A DNA stretch of 64,000 bases from CAZLFQ01 sp964625465 (GCA_964625465.1 CAZVFD010000001.1:74511-138510); one strand, 5' to 3'. Positions 44,995 through 55,229 are shown, counted from the stretch's first letter. The notes: generated by a model from the sequence alone, not told the origin. Numbers and translations: made by a program.

Positions 44995-46794
44995 TCAATT
45001 CAATAACTGACTTTCTATCTCGATCAGTCTTTCTAGGTTTTGCTCTATAGCCTTTTTCTTTTTAACAAGGTCTTTGGAAAGATCGCTGAATAATTCAGGA
45101 TCCTCAGCATATAGTTGGGGGTCAGATAGCTGCAACTCTATAGCTTCAACTTCAGACTCTAGTTCGCTAATTTTAATTGGCAAATTATCTAACTCCCATT
45201 GAAGTTTGAAAGAGATTTTTTGTGTTTTCTTAACCTCCACTTGCTCTTCAGTAGCTACTTTTTTAATTGGCTTTTTAACTTCAGGCTTTAAGGCTCTAAC
45301 ATAGTCGCTATAGCCACCTACGCACTCATCTATATTTGCATTGCCGTGGAATACTAGAGTCTTGGTAACTAGTTTATCCAAGAAATCTCTATCATGACTC
45401 ACTATAATCAGCGTTCCTTCGTAATCAGCTAGTATATCTTGAATCATATCTAGTGTATCCATGTCGAGATCATTTGTTGGCTCATCTAGAATCAATACGC
45501 TGCCTGGATCTGCCAAAGCCTTGGCAAGTAATAGTCTATTCTGCTGTCCACCTGAAAGAAATGCAACTTTGTCGCGAATTTCTTTTGGATCAAACATGAA
45601 TTTTTTCAGATATGCTACGACATGCATGTACCTATCGCCAACCTTAACTTGATCCCCGCCAGTAGGGCATAATGTTTTCCACAAAGTGTCTTCAGGATCT
45701 AAAATAGATCTCTTTTGGTCAAAGTAAGTTATAGTAATGCTTTTACCGAGTTTTATCCTGCCCGAATCTGGCTCCAAATCTCCTACAAGCAATTTAAGAA
45801 AGGTGGTTTTGCCAGAGCCATTTGCCCCAACGATGCCTATTTTATCGCCGCGCATTACGCGAATTGACATTCCTTCTATGATCTTTAAATCACCCAATGA
45901 AAATGATGCATCGTTAAATTCTGCCACTAGCTTGGAAGAAAGTGAAGGTGCTAGCGGATCTAGCGATATTCTGTCATTAAGTTTTTTTATTTTTGCTCGG
46001 CCTGCTGCAAGTTTTTCTCGCATTGCGTACAAGTCTTTTAATCTTTTTTGATTACGTTTCCTGCGGGCAGTTACACCTTGGATTTTCCATACTTCCTCAT
46101 CCCGAAGTCTACGTGCTAGATTGTCAAGCTCTTTTTGCTCTTGCTCCAGAATCGCAACTGACCACTCGTCAAAATGCTCATATCCTTTATCTAGAATTTT
46201 GAATTTACTTCTATCTAACCAACAAATCTTGTTTGATATATTTCTTAAAAATGTGCGATCATGGCTTATACATAAAACTGATCCTTTAAACCTTCTAAGA
46301 TAATCTTCCAACCACTCAATTGATGTTATATCAAGATGGTTGGTTGGTTCATCGAGCAATAATAAGTCTGGCTCTTCTATCAAGGCTCTTGCTATCGAAG
46401 CTCTTCTTAATTGTCCTCCTGATAGCTCGTCCATAAATTGCTCTTTCTTTAAATCCAGGGGATCTAAAACCATGTCAACAAGATAAAATTTGGATTCGGT
46501 TCTATCTTCCGGATCCAAGCCTTCTAAAACGAAATCGAATATAGTCTGGTGTTTTCCATATTTCGTTTGTTGAGGTAAGTAGCTAATTCTTAGATTTGGT
46601 GACTGCCAAATGTCGCCTTTATCTTTTAGGATCTCTCCACAAATTAACTTTAGCAATGTGGACTTGCCTTCGCCATTTTTTCCAACTATACAGATTTTAT
46701 CTCCATTGTAGATGTGAAGAGACACATCATCAAACAGGACTTTTTTTCCGAAAGCCAGAGATATATCATTTAAACTTAATATAGGTGACGACAT
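44995..46794 (-). CDS. uup: ABC-F ATPase Uup
   Basis: This 599-residue ABC-F protein has two ATPase domains and no membrane segments. Walker A motifs are GKNGEGKST and GANGSGKTT, and signature motifs are LSGGQLRR (preceded by DE) and LSGGQQNR. The interdomain arm lies near residues 210-270. The C-terminal 80 residues form the coiled coil typical of Uup (LPIKISELESEVEAIELQL). ABC-F proteins act on the ribosome; Uup is also linked to genome stability. It has its own transcription unit. Confidence 0.92.
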   Translation of the reverse strand: MSSPILSLNDISLAFGKKVLFDDVSLHIYNGDKICIVGKNGEGKSTLLKLICGEILKDKGDIWQSPNLRISYLPQQTKYGKHQTIFDFVLEGLDPEDRTESKFYLVDMVLDPLDLKKEQFMDELSGGQLRRASIARALIEEPDLLLLDEPTNHLDITSIEWLEDYLRRFKGSVLCISHDRTFLRNISNKICWLDRSKFKILDKGYEHFDEWSVAILEQEQKELDNLARRLRDEEVWKIQGVTARRKRNQKRLKDLYAMREKLAAGRAKIKKLNDRISLDPLAPSLSSKLVAEFNDASFSLGDLKIIEGMSIRVMRGDKIGIVGANGSGKTTFLKLLVGDLEPDSGRIKLGKSITITYFDQKRSILDPEDTLWKTLCPTGGDQVKVGDRYMHVVAYLKKFMFDPKEIRDKVAFLSGGQQNRLLLAKALADPGSVLILDEPTNDLDMDTLDMIQDILADYEGTLIIVSHDRDFLDKLVTKTLVFHGNANIDECVGGYSDYVRALKPEVKKPIKKVATEEQVEVKKTQKISFKLQWELDNLPIKISELESEVEAIELQLSDPQLYAEDPELFSDLSKDLVKKKKAIEQNLERLIEIESQLLN

Positions 46795-46928
46795 TCTCGA
46801 TAAAATAAGTTAAGTAGATGCAAACCTAGCATAAATAGCCATTTTTAGCTAGCATTACGATTTTAACTTAACCCTTGTTTATAACTTTACATATAACTAC
46901 ATAGATTATATTCTGAGAAGACATATAT

Positions 46929-48143
46929 ATGACTAGAAAGAAAGTGAGATATTGCCTTTTATTGATTGTTTTTTTAATAACTGCTACATCTGGAGATGAC
47001 GCCAATGCTCGTCGTCGAGTAAGGCAAAATCATAATTATGATTTTACTACTAGTCAGCGGTATGCTTCGCTCGTGGTGAATGCAAAAACTGGGGATGTAG
47101 TCTATCAGAAAGAAGCAGATAAACAGCTTTATCCTGCGTCATTAACGAAAATGATGACTCTTTACCTTGCGTTTGATGCAATTTCCAGTGGAGAGCTGGC
47201 ATTGAATCAGCTATTGCCAGTGTCTCATAAAGCTTCAATGATGCCAAAAACAAAGCTAGGTCTAAAACCAGGCCAAACGATCATGGTCCGTGATGCCGTA
47301 TTAGGGTTAATCATCCACTCTGCTAACGATGCATCTGTCGTGCTTGCTGAGGCTCTCGCTGGGACGGAAGCCAATTTCGCTAACAGAATGACAGAAGTTG
47401 CCCATCAGCTTGGAATGACTGACACAGTCTTTAAAAATGCAAGTGGTTTACCAGATTCTGAACAAGTTACAACCGCCTATGATATGGCTAAATTAGCAAT
47501 AGCATTAAGAAGAGATCACCCTAGGTTTTACCCGCTTTTCTCGCGTAAATCTTTCAAGTTTCGTGGCTCTATTATTTCTAGCCATAATCGTGTGCTAGAT
47601 AGATACGAATGGGCTGATGGAATTAAAACTGGCTACACGCAATCTTCAGGCTTTAATCTAGTAACATCTACTTCCCGCCCCGATGGTAAGCTTGTTGGTG
47701 TGGTGTTGGGTGGACCTTCTGCCGCTGCTCGGGATAATCACATGATTCAATTGTTAGAATATGGTTATAGTAAAGTAGGTAAAACACAAGTTGCTAAAGT
47801 AGAGTCAGACAAGCTTGGGATAAATAAAAAATTTCCGCCATCTACTGTGGTGCAAAGCCCTAGTGCATTTGATGTTATAGATATTAATAGCCAAAAATAT
47901 GTTAGCTCTGATATAGCTTTAGATGACCCATTTGCCTTTGCTGAAGCGGATAGTGACTTGGTCTCTGCAGAAGTGCCTAGAACAATTAAAGAAACAGCGC
48001 AGAAGCTAATCAGCAAGCCCTCCGAGCAGGCTACAAAGTTAATTAAAGTTGCCAAAAAGGTGGGTAAAAAAGCTGCAGCAAGTAAAGTTGCAAAAAGCAA
48101 GCTAGCTCAGAGCAAGCGTAAATTCAGACAAAAAGCTGTCTAA
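46929..48143 (+). CDS. dacA: D-alanyl-D-alanine carboxypeptidase (PBP5/6 type)
   Basis: This periplasmic serine peptidase trims pentapeptides of peptidoglycan. A hydrophobic signal segment is at residues 7-20. The catalytic motifs are SLTK at 71-74, SAN at 131-133 and KTG at 233-235, all intact. It has 404 residues. The PBP5 beta domain appears replaced by a long, Lys/Ala-rich C-terminal tail (VAKKVGKKAAASKVAKSK), which is basic and might bind the wall or membrane. It shows that this organism still makes and remodels peptidoglycan. Confidence 0.93.
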   Translation: MTRKKVRYCLLLIVFLITATSGDDANARRRVRQNHNYDFTTSQRYASLVVNAKTGDVVYQKEADKQLYPASLTKMMTLYLAFDAISSGELALNQLLPVSHKASMMPKTKLGLKPGQTIMVRDAVLGLIIHSANDASVVLAEALAGTEANFANRMTEVAHQLGMTDTVFKNASGLPDSEQVTTAYDMAKLAIALRRDHPRFYPLFSRKSFKFRGSIISSHNRVLDRYEWADGIKTGYTQSSGFNLVTSTSRPDGKLVGVVLGGPSAAARDNHMIQLLEYGYSKVGKTQVAKVESDKLGINKKFPPSTVVQSPSAFDVIDINSQKYVSSDIALDDPFAFAEADSDLVSAEVPRTIKETAQKLISKPSEQATKLIKVAKKVGKKAAASKVAKSKLAQSKRKFRQKAV

Positions 48144-48161
48144 GAAAGCAGAAAACTCGTT

Positions 48162-48881
48162 ATGACACCTAGATTATTCGTTGAAGAAAAACTTACTCAG
48201 GATTCTGAGCTTAGGCTTAATAAAAATCACTCAAACTACCTATGTAAAGTTCTTAGGCTAGATGTTGGCAAGGAAGTGTTGATTTTTAATGGTGTTGATG
48301 GGGAGTGGGGTTGTAAAATTACTGAAGCTAATACTAAATCGGCTGCTGTAATAGTGGTAAAATTAGTTAGGCCTCAACTTTCAACTCGAAAACTTTCTTT
48401 GATATTTGCTCCAACAAAAAATGTTAATTCAACGTACATAGTTGAGAAGGCAACAGAACTTGGCGTAACTGATATCTATCCAGTAATTACTCAAAGAACT
48501 ATTGTAAAGAAAGTGAATCACGAAAAGCTTACTCACTCTGCAATTGAGGCATCTGAGCAGTGCGAAAGATTAGATGTTCCTACGATTCATCCTATTAATT
48601 CTCTAAAAAACCTAGTAGACAATCTACCCATAAGTGAGCAAATGATTTTTTGTGATGAATCCAAGAAAGGGATTCCTATTGCAAAGCTTCATAAGGCTAA
48701 ATCATCTCATTCAATTTTGATTGGCCCAGAAGGTGGATTTACGGATGAAGAGCGTTCATTTTTAAATAGCAATGACAAGTGTGTCGCCGTTCATTTAGGT
48801 GTACGTATACTCAGAGCAGATACTGCAGCAATTGCCGGACTTGGAGCCTATCAGTCTATTCTTGGTGATTGGAATGACTAG
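48162..48881 (+). CDS. rsmE: 16S rRNA m3U1498 methyltransferase RsmE
   Basis: This is a SPOUT-class methyltransferase that methylates U1498 of 16S rRNA. It has an N-terminal PUA-like domain (NHSNYLCKVLRLDVG) and a C-terminal knotted domain with LIGPEGGFTDEE and LGVRILRADTAA. It has 239 residues. It overlaps the next gene by eight bases. Confidence 0.95.
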   Translation: MTPRLFVEEKLTQDSELRLNKNHSNYLCKVLRLDVGKEVLIFNGVDGEWGCKITEANTKSAAVIVVKLVRPQLSTRKLSLIFAPTKNVNSTYIVEKATELGVTDIYPVITQRTIVKKVNHEKLTHSAIEASEQCERLDVPTIHPINSLKNLVDNLPISEQMIFCDESKKGIPIAKLHKAKSSHSILIGPEGGFTDEERSFLNSNDKCVAVHLGVRILRADTAAIAGLGAYQSILGDWND

Positions 48882-50037
48882 TAATTATACCCAGCTTAAT
48901 GCTCTTGTTACAGCTAATGAGCAAAGAATTATTGAATGGATTGAGGCCGAATATAACTCGCAGCCAAAACCTATATATACTTCTGTCGATATAAGAAATG
49001 CTGGCTTTAAAATTGCACATGTTGATACGAATCTTTTTCCATCTGGGTTTAATAACATATCTGCTGAGTCTAAGCCAATAGCTGTAAAGTTGTTTAAGCA
49101 ATATCTGTCGACAAATTTTCCAGAGGTAAAAACTATTGCTCTAGTACCAGAGAATTTTACAAGAAACCTAAAATACTTGCAAAACCTTTTGGTTCTTAAA
49201 GAGTTGCTGCAGACTGCTGGATACACCGTTGAGATTGGCTCACCATATGTGGACGAAGTCTATGTTGTGCAAGAGCTAGATTTGCCTATATATCCAATCA
49301 AAAAGCCTGCAACAAAAATTTTAGTAAATAGCGTTGATATAGATTTAGTGATTTTGAATAATGATCTTACATTAGGTTTGCCAGATATTTTACAAAATAT
49401 AAGTATACCAATAATTCCTAATGCCGAATTAGGTTGGCATAAGAGGAGAAAGCAAAATCATTTTCATATTTACAACAGCATTGCTGATAGATTTTCAAAA
49501 GAATTTGGAATAGATAGTTGGGACATAAAAACCTTTTTTACAAATTGTGAAGGTATAGATTTTCGCCATAAAACAGGATTAACTGCGGTGGCTGAAAAAG
49601 TTGAAGATTTGATAAGAAGTATAAAAAATAAGTATGTTGAAAAAAATATCAGCTCAGAACCTTTCGTATTTATAAAGTCAGATATGGGTACGTATGGTAT
49701 GGGTATAATGATGGTTAGAAGTGGTGATGAAGTTTTGCATATAAATAAAAAACACCGACATACAATGGATGTAATCAAGCACGGTGTACACAATACATCG
49801 GTGATAATTCAAGAAGGTGTGCCGACTATTGAGAAAGAGGAGCTTCACACATCAGAAACTATGGCTTATTTAATCAACGGTAAGGTATTTGATCTGGTTA
49901 GTAGAATAAATAAAGATAGGGACGATTCGTCAAATCTAAATTCACATGGCATGTATTTCAAAGGAAATATTGCAACAGGTTTTAATATCAAGACTTGTAT
50001 TGCTTTACTCGCAACACTTGCAGCTGCCCAAGAATAG
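48874..50037 (+). CDS. gshA: Glutamate-cysteine ligase, proteobacterial ATP-grasp-like type
   Basis: This enzyme makes gamma-glutamylcysteine, the first step of glutathione synthesis. It belongs to the GshA family seen in Acidithiobacillus-like and alphaproteobacterial species, unrelated in sequence to E. coli GshA. The landmarks are FIKSDMGTYGMGIMMVRSG, VIIQEGVPT and the C-terminal NLNSHGMYFKG. The ATG at 48874 (MTSNYTQLN) overlaps the rsmE stop by eight bases and gives 387 residues. An earlier in-frame GTG would lie deep inside rsmE. Confidence 0.9.
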   Translation: MTSNYTQLNALVTANEQRIIEWIEAEYNSQPKPIYTSVDIRNAGFKIAHVDTNLFPSGFNNISAESKPIAVKLFKQYLSTNFPEVKTIALVPENFTRNLKYLQNLLVLKELLQTAGYTVEIGSPYVDEVYVVQELDLPIYPIKKPATKILVNSVDIDLVILNNDLTLGLPDILQNISIPIIPNAELGWHKRRKQNHFHIYNSIADRFSKEFGIDSWDIKTFFTNCEGIDFRHKTGLTAVAEKVEDLIRSIKNKYVEKNISSEPFVFIKSDMGTYGMGIMMVRSGDEVLHINKKHRHTMDVIKHGVHNTSVIIQEGVPTIEKEELHTSETMAYLINGKVFDLVSRINKDRDDSSNLNSHGMYFKGNIATGFNIKTCIALLATLAAAQE

Positions 50038-50185
50038 CATGATGATTATCGCGCTTGCACATCTAAACCTAGTGTTGGGGGCTAGTGCGTGAATAATAAA
50101 AATCTACAATGTCTTCAAAAAGTTTTTGCTTTCTAAGATGGTAGCAATTATAAGATGTTGGCAGTAAATGAAATAGGTTTGTTAT

Positions 50186-53100
50186 ATGCTGAGAAGAGTT
50201 GCTAAAGAAATGTTAGGCAGGACTTTTACTACTAAAACTAGCAATATTACAGCTAGTATGGTTCGATCACAAGCAGGGATGTTCTCGCATTTAGTGCCAG
50301 CAGTAGTGGATGCTGTAAGGGTAGGTGAGAAACCTATTAAAGGTCCGCTTAACTTTACTAAGGAGCAGTCTAGTAGTGTGATCGATACGATTGGAAGAAC
50401 ATTGGCATTTTTAGGTGTAACTAATCGCGAAGCTGCTAATAGTTCTTTTCCTTTACAGCTCGCCGATTCAATACCTTTTGTTATACCCCAAGTTGGCTTA
50501 GTGGATACGGTTTTGAAAAAGTTAGGAATAGACCCAAGTTCAGTGCCTCTTGGTGATATAAAAAAACATGTGAATTTTATTTCGTACTATAGAACTATTC
50601 CTTCAATGGAAGAGTTTAGAAGGCTTGGAATAAGTTATGATCAAGCATGCGAAGTAATCGCAAAACAGTTGTTTATGGGCAGCTTCCATGGAGATCAAAG
50701 TTTAAATAGCCGCACTGTGAATATGTACTTTCCTCCAAATTCACATATGTTAGTTGGTTCTAACGATCTTGGCACCACAAGTAAATCCCTATTTGCTGAA
50801 ATGTATGCCAAAGGGTTAACAGGATTAGAAGCGCCTTTTACAATTGTTAATGGCGGTGATACAACTGCAATGACTAACGGATTCCATGCAGGAATGAAGT
50901 TTATGCTTGAGAGCAGCAGAAAGGGCTTTGCTACTCCCATTTTATACCTTATTCAAGCAAATGGCAGAAGCATCTCAAGTGTTCTAGATGGAGGAGCCGC
51001 AGCCGAAGCTTTTAGAGGATATGGCAAGTTATTTTCTAGGATTACTGAAGTTCCAGCTTCGGAACATGAAGAAGCTCTATATCAAAGAGACCAATTGATT
51101 GATACAATTCTAAGGACTGGTAGACCTGCAGCTTTAGTTCTAAATGGAAAGCGCATCGGAGGACATGCTACAGACTCTTTGTTAGGCAGTGATGCACAAG
51201 TAATGGAGTCATTCGATTATGCTGTGCAGGCAATTTCACGGTCTCTATTAGCAGTATGTACTGCAGAGCGCACTCCTGCTCAACTGGCTGATGAACTCCA
51301 ATCTAGTATCAACACTGCAAAAGCAATAGTAGATACCGTTGTGACTAACGCTAAAACTGCACCCAAATTTATGTCATTCTCTGAAGCACGAGAGCTTACT
51401 GTTAAAGGTAGTAAAGAAACAGATACGCAAGGTTCAATTGTCTCAATCCCCTTGGGGTATTGGATTGAAGACAAAACACAAGGCGAGAAAACCAAGTCTG
51501 GTAAAGATATATTTGGTCAAGCAGTAAATGAAGTCATGGATTCGTTAAGGAGTCAGAATCTAAAAGTTAAATTAGTTCATCAGGAAAATTCCAATTCAGA
51601 GCATAAACATGCAACCTTAGGTGTTTACGACCAATTTAGAGGTGTATCAAAAGAAAATTTAGCTCAGTTTATTTCTAATCAACTAGACGAGCAGTTTCAG
51701 GCGACATTGGCGTGGGCGCTTTCTAGAAATGGTTACTTTGTTATGAATGTATTCCCGCACACATATTTTGCGGCAAGTCAGGGTCTTACTACTACTGCTC
51801 AAGTTGCCTATTCAGAATTTGAAACAGGGCGAAAAGCATCTGTAGTAACAATAGTTGATGCAGGAACCTTAACATATCCCGATGGAAAAAACCCAGCGGC
51901 TGCTAAGCTTGGCCCTCATCACTGTGACCAAGGAGATCCTAGATGGGTGAATCCAAACACAATATGTGTGATTCCATCAAATGCCGAACACTTTAGAGCC
52001 ATGTTGCAGGCTACTTCAGAATTAGTTGGGACTGGTAGGTCAGCGGTTGTATTTTTTCCGACGATGGCTTATCCGTTGGAGCATAAGCAATTGCCAATAC
52101 CATCTATGAGTCCATTTGATGTCATGAGGGTTGTAGTTGAAGGTTACGCCCCTGAGCACGGTCGTAAAGTTGTTATAGTGACTGGCGGTTTTATCACTAA
52201 ATATGTAATAGAGTCTTTAAGAAGTACTGGCATGGCTGCTGAAGTTCTTGTAATGGGAAGTACTGAGCCAAGTCAGGCCTTAACAGAATATTTGAAAATT
52301 CTCTCTTCAGGTACACATACTATTGATGTAGTGGTTGTAGACCCATCTCCGCGCGCAGGGTTATTAGGCCCGATGATGAATTGGACGTTAGCAACCTTGA
52401 AAACACCTTTAAATTTGAGAGTACTACATGCTACTACCGACCAAGTAATTATTCCTTACGGAGCTGGTAATGCTGCCTTTGTGGTACAAAGAGACTTCGT
52501 AGATGCAGTGTTAAGAGGGCATAATATGATAGCAGTGATTGGAAAAGAAAGTGCAACTATAACTGTACCCTCTTCTAATACTAATGAAGATAATACTGTT
52601 CAATGGTATTTTGAATGTGAGATGGACTCAGAAGTGACAGTCAATCTAAGCGTGGGAATCGGGAATGAAGTAAAAGCTGGCGACGTTTTAGGCGTAGTGG
52701 AAAATGGTAAATCAACTAGAGAGATAGTAGCGTCTGCAGATGGTGTAGTGAGCAGAATTTATGACAAGGTTAAGCTTCACGAGACTTTTACTGTACCTGC
52801 TAATGGCAAGGTTTCAATAATTGATATCAGAACTTCAACTACCTCAGCGAAAGCACAGGAGGTTCAAACTACTGAGGCAAAGAGTGTCAACGTTAGTCCA
52901 AAAGATGTTATAGTCACGCCGCTTTTACCAATTGAAAGAGCTATGGCAAAAGCAATGGAAGGAAAAGTTTTTGGTGTCTCAGGTTATCTTGATCTAAGAG
53001 AGCTAGGAAGAAGAGATGATTTACGTGAGCTATCTAAAACACTTCAAATTACTGTTTCATGTGCTTATGCTATATTGAAAGCAGGGTTGAATATTAAAAT

Positions 53101-53626
53101 TTCTAAAGAAAGAAACAATAGGATTGAATACTTGACGGCCAATATTGGATTAGCAGCTATGACGCCAAAAGGTGAGTTGGTAGTACTTGTTGTTCCTAGT
53201 GTGGCTACAAAATCTTCCACTGGAAGTATATCTCTAAAAACCAGTACACAAATTAAGGAAGAAGTTAAAGCACTTCTAGGTAGGTTGCGCGATGGGAAAT
53301 TGAAGCCAGAAGACACTGATTTGGAAAAAGCTAACGTTTGTCTAGTTGTATCATCTTTGGGTAAAGATGCTCCAGTTATGGTCAATCCAGTGCTTCCACC
53401 ATCTTGTACAACAATTGTAGGTGTGGGTGCTGAAGATGAGAATACAGGTAAAGTTCTAGTAACTATCAACTTTTGTCATGCAACATATACAGGTAAAAAT
53501 GCAATAGATCTCTTGAATGCTATTGGGGTGAATAAGGATTCTGGGTTGAAATCATTTGTTGAAAGGGTGGTGTTTAACGCTTTACAGCAAGGTAGCCCTA
53601 GTGTAAGAAGCGAGAGACAAGTGTAG
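50186..53626 (+). CDS. Single-chain E1-alpha/E1-beta/lipoyl/E2 2-oxoacid dehydrogenase-like protein
   Basis: This is one chain of 1146 residues. E1-alpha-like part: about 130-340, with thiamine-diphosphate motif NGGDTT at 222-227 leading to NGFHAGMKF and IQANGRSIS (Asn259), then GRPAALVLNGKRIGGHATD. E1-beta-like part: about 450-780, with LTTTAQVAYSEFETG, GPHHCDQGD (paired His at 578-579), NTICVIPSNAEH and QVIIPYG. Lipoyl domain: about 815-880, with GNEVKAGDVLGVVENGKST and the lipoylation Lys842. E2 catalytic-like domain: about 910-1130, ending FCHATYTGKNAIDLL, where His1098 is kept but the Asp of DHRxxDG is Thr1102. No E3-binding domain is apparent. The N-terminus (MLRRVAKEMLGRTF...) is basic and Ser/Thr-rich. 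Activity is uncertain. Confidence 0.8.
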   Translation: MLRRVAKEMLGRTFTTKTSNITASMVRSQAGMFSHLVPAVVDAVRVGEKPIKGPLNFTKEQSSSVIDTIGRTLAFLGVTNREAANSSFPLQLADSIPFVIPQVGLVDTVLKKLGIDPSSVPLGDIKKHVNFISYYRTIPSMEEFRRLGISYDQACEVIAKQLFMGSFHGDQSLNSRTVNMYFPPNSHMLVGSNDLGTTSKSLFAEMYAKGLTGLEAPFTIVNGGDTTAMTNGFHAGMKFMLESSRKGFATPILYLIQANGRSISSVLDGGAAAEAFRGYGKLFSRITEVPASEHEEALYQRDQLIDTILRTGRPAALVLNGKRIGGHATDSLLGSDAQVMESFDYAVQAISRSLLAVCTAERTPAQLADELQSSINTAKAIVDTVVTNAKTAPKFMSFSEARELTVKGSKETDTQGSIVSIPLGYWIEDKTQGEKTKSGKDIFGQAVNEVMDSLRSQNLKVKLVHQENSNSEHKHATLGVYDQFRGVSKENLAQFISNQLDEQFQATLAWALSRNGYFVMNVFPHTYFAASQGLTTTAQVAYSEFETGRKASVVTIVDAGTLTYPDGKNPAAAKLGPHHCDQGDPRWVNPNTICVIPSNAEHFRAMLQATSELVGTGRSAVVFFPTMAYPLEHKQLPIPSMSPFDVMRVVVEGYAPEHGRKVVIVTGGFITKYVIESLRSTGMAAEVLVMGSTEPSQALTEYLKILSSGTHTIDVVVVDPSPRAGLLGPMMNWTLATLKTPLNLRVLHATTDQVIIPYGAGNAAFVVQRDFVDAVLRGHNMIAVIGKESATITVPSSNTNEDNTVQWYFECEMDSEVTVNLSVGIGNEVKAGDVLGVVENGKSTREIVASADGVVSRIYDKVKLHETFTVPANGKVSIIDIRTSTTSAKAQEVQTTEAKSVNVSPKDVIVTPLLPIERAMAKAMEGKVFGVSGYLDLRELGRRDDLRELSKTLQITVSCAYAILKAGLNIKISKERNNRIEYLTANIGLAAMTPKGELVVLVVPSVATKSSTGSISLKTSTQIKEEVKALLGRLRDGKLKPEDTDLEKANVCLVVSSLGKDAPVMVNPVLPPSCTTIVGVGAEDENTGKVLVTINFCHATYTGKNAIDLLNAIGVNKDSGLKSFVERVVFNALQQGSPSVRSERQV

Positions 53627-53727
53627 TATTTTAGTTTGAAGTGATAAGCTTTTGCCTTTGAGTCTGCTTTACTTTTGTAGTCCTTTGCTCTACGTTATCA
53701 GGGCTATGTACAAATCTTTGGAAATTT

Positions 53728-55200
53728 ATGACACAATCTTATTTGGCGCTGGAAAAAATCTTTAAAGAAATTGATATAATTCACCAAGCTCAAGCAATTC
53801 TGGGGTGGGATGCCAATACCTTCATGCCTGAAGGTTCTTCAGAAAGTAGAGGGGAGCAATTGGCAATGCTCTCAAAATTGTCGCATCAAAAGCTAGTTTC
53901 TTCACAAACTGTATCTCTATTAAGTGAGGCAATGGCAAGCATAGGAGAATTAAATGAGTGGCAAAAAGCTAATCTTAAAATGATGAAGCATGAAATCGAT
54001 CATAGTACATGTATTTCTGAAGATTTGATAACTAAAATAACCATAGCGTCTAATGATTGTGAGATGCTTTGGCGTAAATGTAGAAAAGAAAATGATTATA
54101 AAACACTACTCCCAGCCTTTAAAAAAGTAGTGGATTTAACCAAGGAAATTGCAGAAATTAAAGCTAAGCATTTCAATGTAAGTAAGTACGATGCATTGTT
54201 AGATTCTTATGATCCAAGTCGTAAATCTGCTGATATCGATGTGATATTTGACAAGCTGGAAGAGTTTTTGCCAAAATTCATTAAAACCGCAACAACGGTA
54301 AAGCCTCAGTTGGAAGGACATTTCCCAACTCATTTGCAAAAAGATTTGGGATTATATTTTATGGGATTGTTTGGTTTCAATTTCTCTAAGGGTCGTTTAG
54401 ATGAAAGTGCCCATCCTTTTTGCGGTGGTACTCCAGATGATATTAGAATAACAACACGCTATAATGAAAACGATTTTTTACAATCATTTTATGGTGTTGT
54501 GCATGAGACTGGCCACGCACTTTATGAGGCAAACCTTCCGCAAGACTGGAGACATCAGCCAGTTGGAAGGGCCATAGGTATGTCGAGCCATGAAAGCCAG
54601 TCATTGTTTGTAGAAAAACAAATTTGCAAAAGTAAAGAATTCATCGAGTTTTTACATCCGAAACTGCACCAATATTTTAATTTGACCTCTGATTGGAATT
54701 TAGCAAATTTGATAAAGTATTCCCAACATGTAAGTCCTTCGTTGATTAGAGTTGAGGCAGATGAAGTGACATACCCACTGCATGTTATAATGCGTTACAA
54801 GATTGAAAAATCCATGATCGAAGATAATCTTAATTTAGAAGATCTTCCAAAAATCTGGAACGACTACATGCAAAAATATTTTGGTATTACGCCAGATTCA
54901 GATGCTAATGGCTGTATGCAAGACATTCACTGGTTTTCAGGTGCGATTGGATATTTCCCTACCTACACATTAGGTGCATTAACCGCTGCACAGCTGATGG
55001 CAAAACTAAAATCTGTCATTCCAAATGTTCCAGAATTAATTCAGCGTGGAGACTTTGCTCCTATTTTCGAATGGTTAAAGGATAATATTCACAGCAAAGG
55101 TTCGCTACATTTGGCAAATGATCTTCTGAAAGAAGCTACTGGAGAATATCTAAATCCGCAGTATTTTATTGACCATGTTACAGAAAGATACGAAGTGTAG
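53728..55200 (+). CDS. M32 family metallocarboxypeptidase
   Basis: This is a 490-residue carboxypeptidase of the Taq/PfuCP type, cytosolic and zinc-dependent. HETGH at 259-263 supplies the zinc-binding His residues and the catalytic Glu. Other family blocks are HPFCGGTPDDIRITTRY at about 229-245, GMSSHESQS and IRVEADEVTYPLH. It removes C-terminal amino acids from peptides, probably for nutrition inside the host. The gene has its own 100-base upstream gap. Confidence 0.94.
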   Translation: MTQSYLALEKIFKEIDIIHQAQAILGWDANTFMPEGSSESRGEQLAMLSKLSHQKLVSSQTVSLLSEAMASIGELNEWQKANLKMMKHEIDHSTCISEDLITKITIASNDCEMLWRKCRKENDYKTLLPAFKKVVDLTKEIAEIKAKHFNVSKYDALLDSYDPSRKSADIDVIFDKLEEFLPKFIKTATTVKPQLEGHFPTHLQKDLGLYFMGLFGFNFSKGRLDESAHPFCGGTPDDIRITTRYNENDFLQSFYGVVHETGHALYEANLPQDWRHQPVGRAIGMSSHESQSLFVEKQICKSKEFIEFLHPKLHQYFNLTSDWNLANLIKYSQHVSPSLIRVEADEVTYPLHVIMRYKIEKSMIEDNLNLEDLPKIWNDYMQKYFGITPDSDANGCMQDIHWFSGAIGYFPTYTLGALTAAQLMAKLKSVIPNVPELIQRGDFAPIFEWLKDNIHSKGSLHLANDLLKEATGEYLNPQYFIDHVTERYEV

Positions 55201-55229
55201 AAAATTTTATGCAAGACGCTTCTTTTTAG

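Noticed and set aside
48799..48873. Upstream start for gshA within rsmE
   Set aside because: It would overlap rsmE by over 80 bases; ATG 48874 gives the expected N-terminus and a short overlap.
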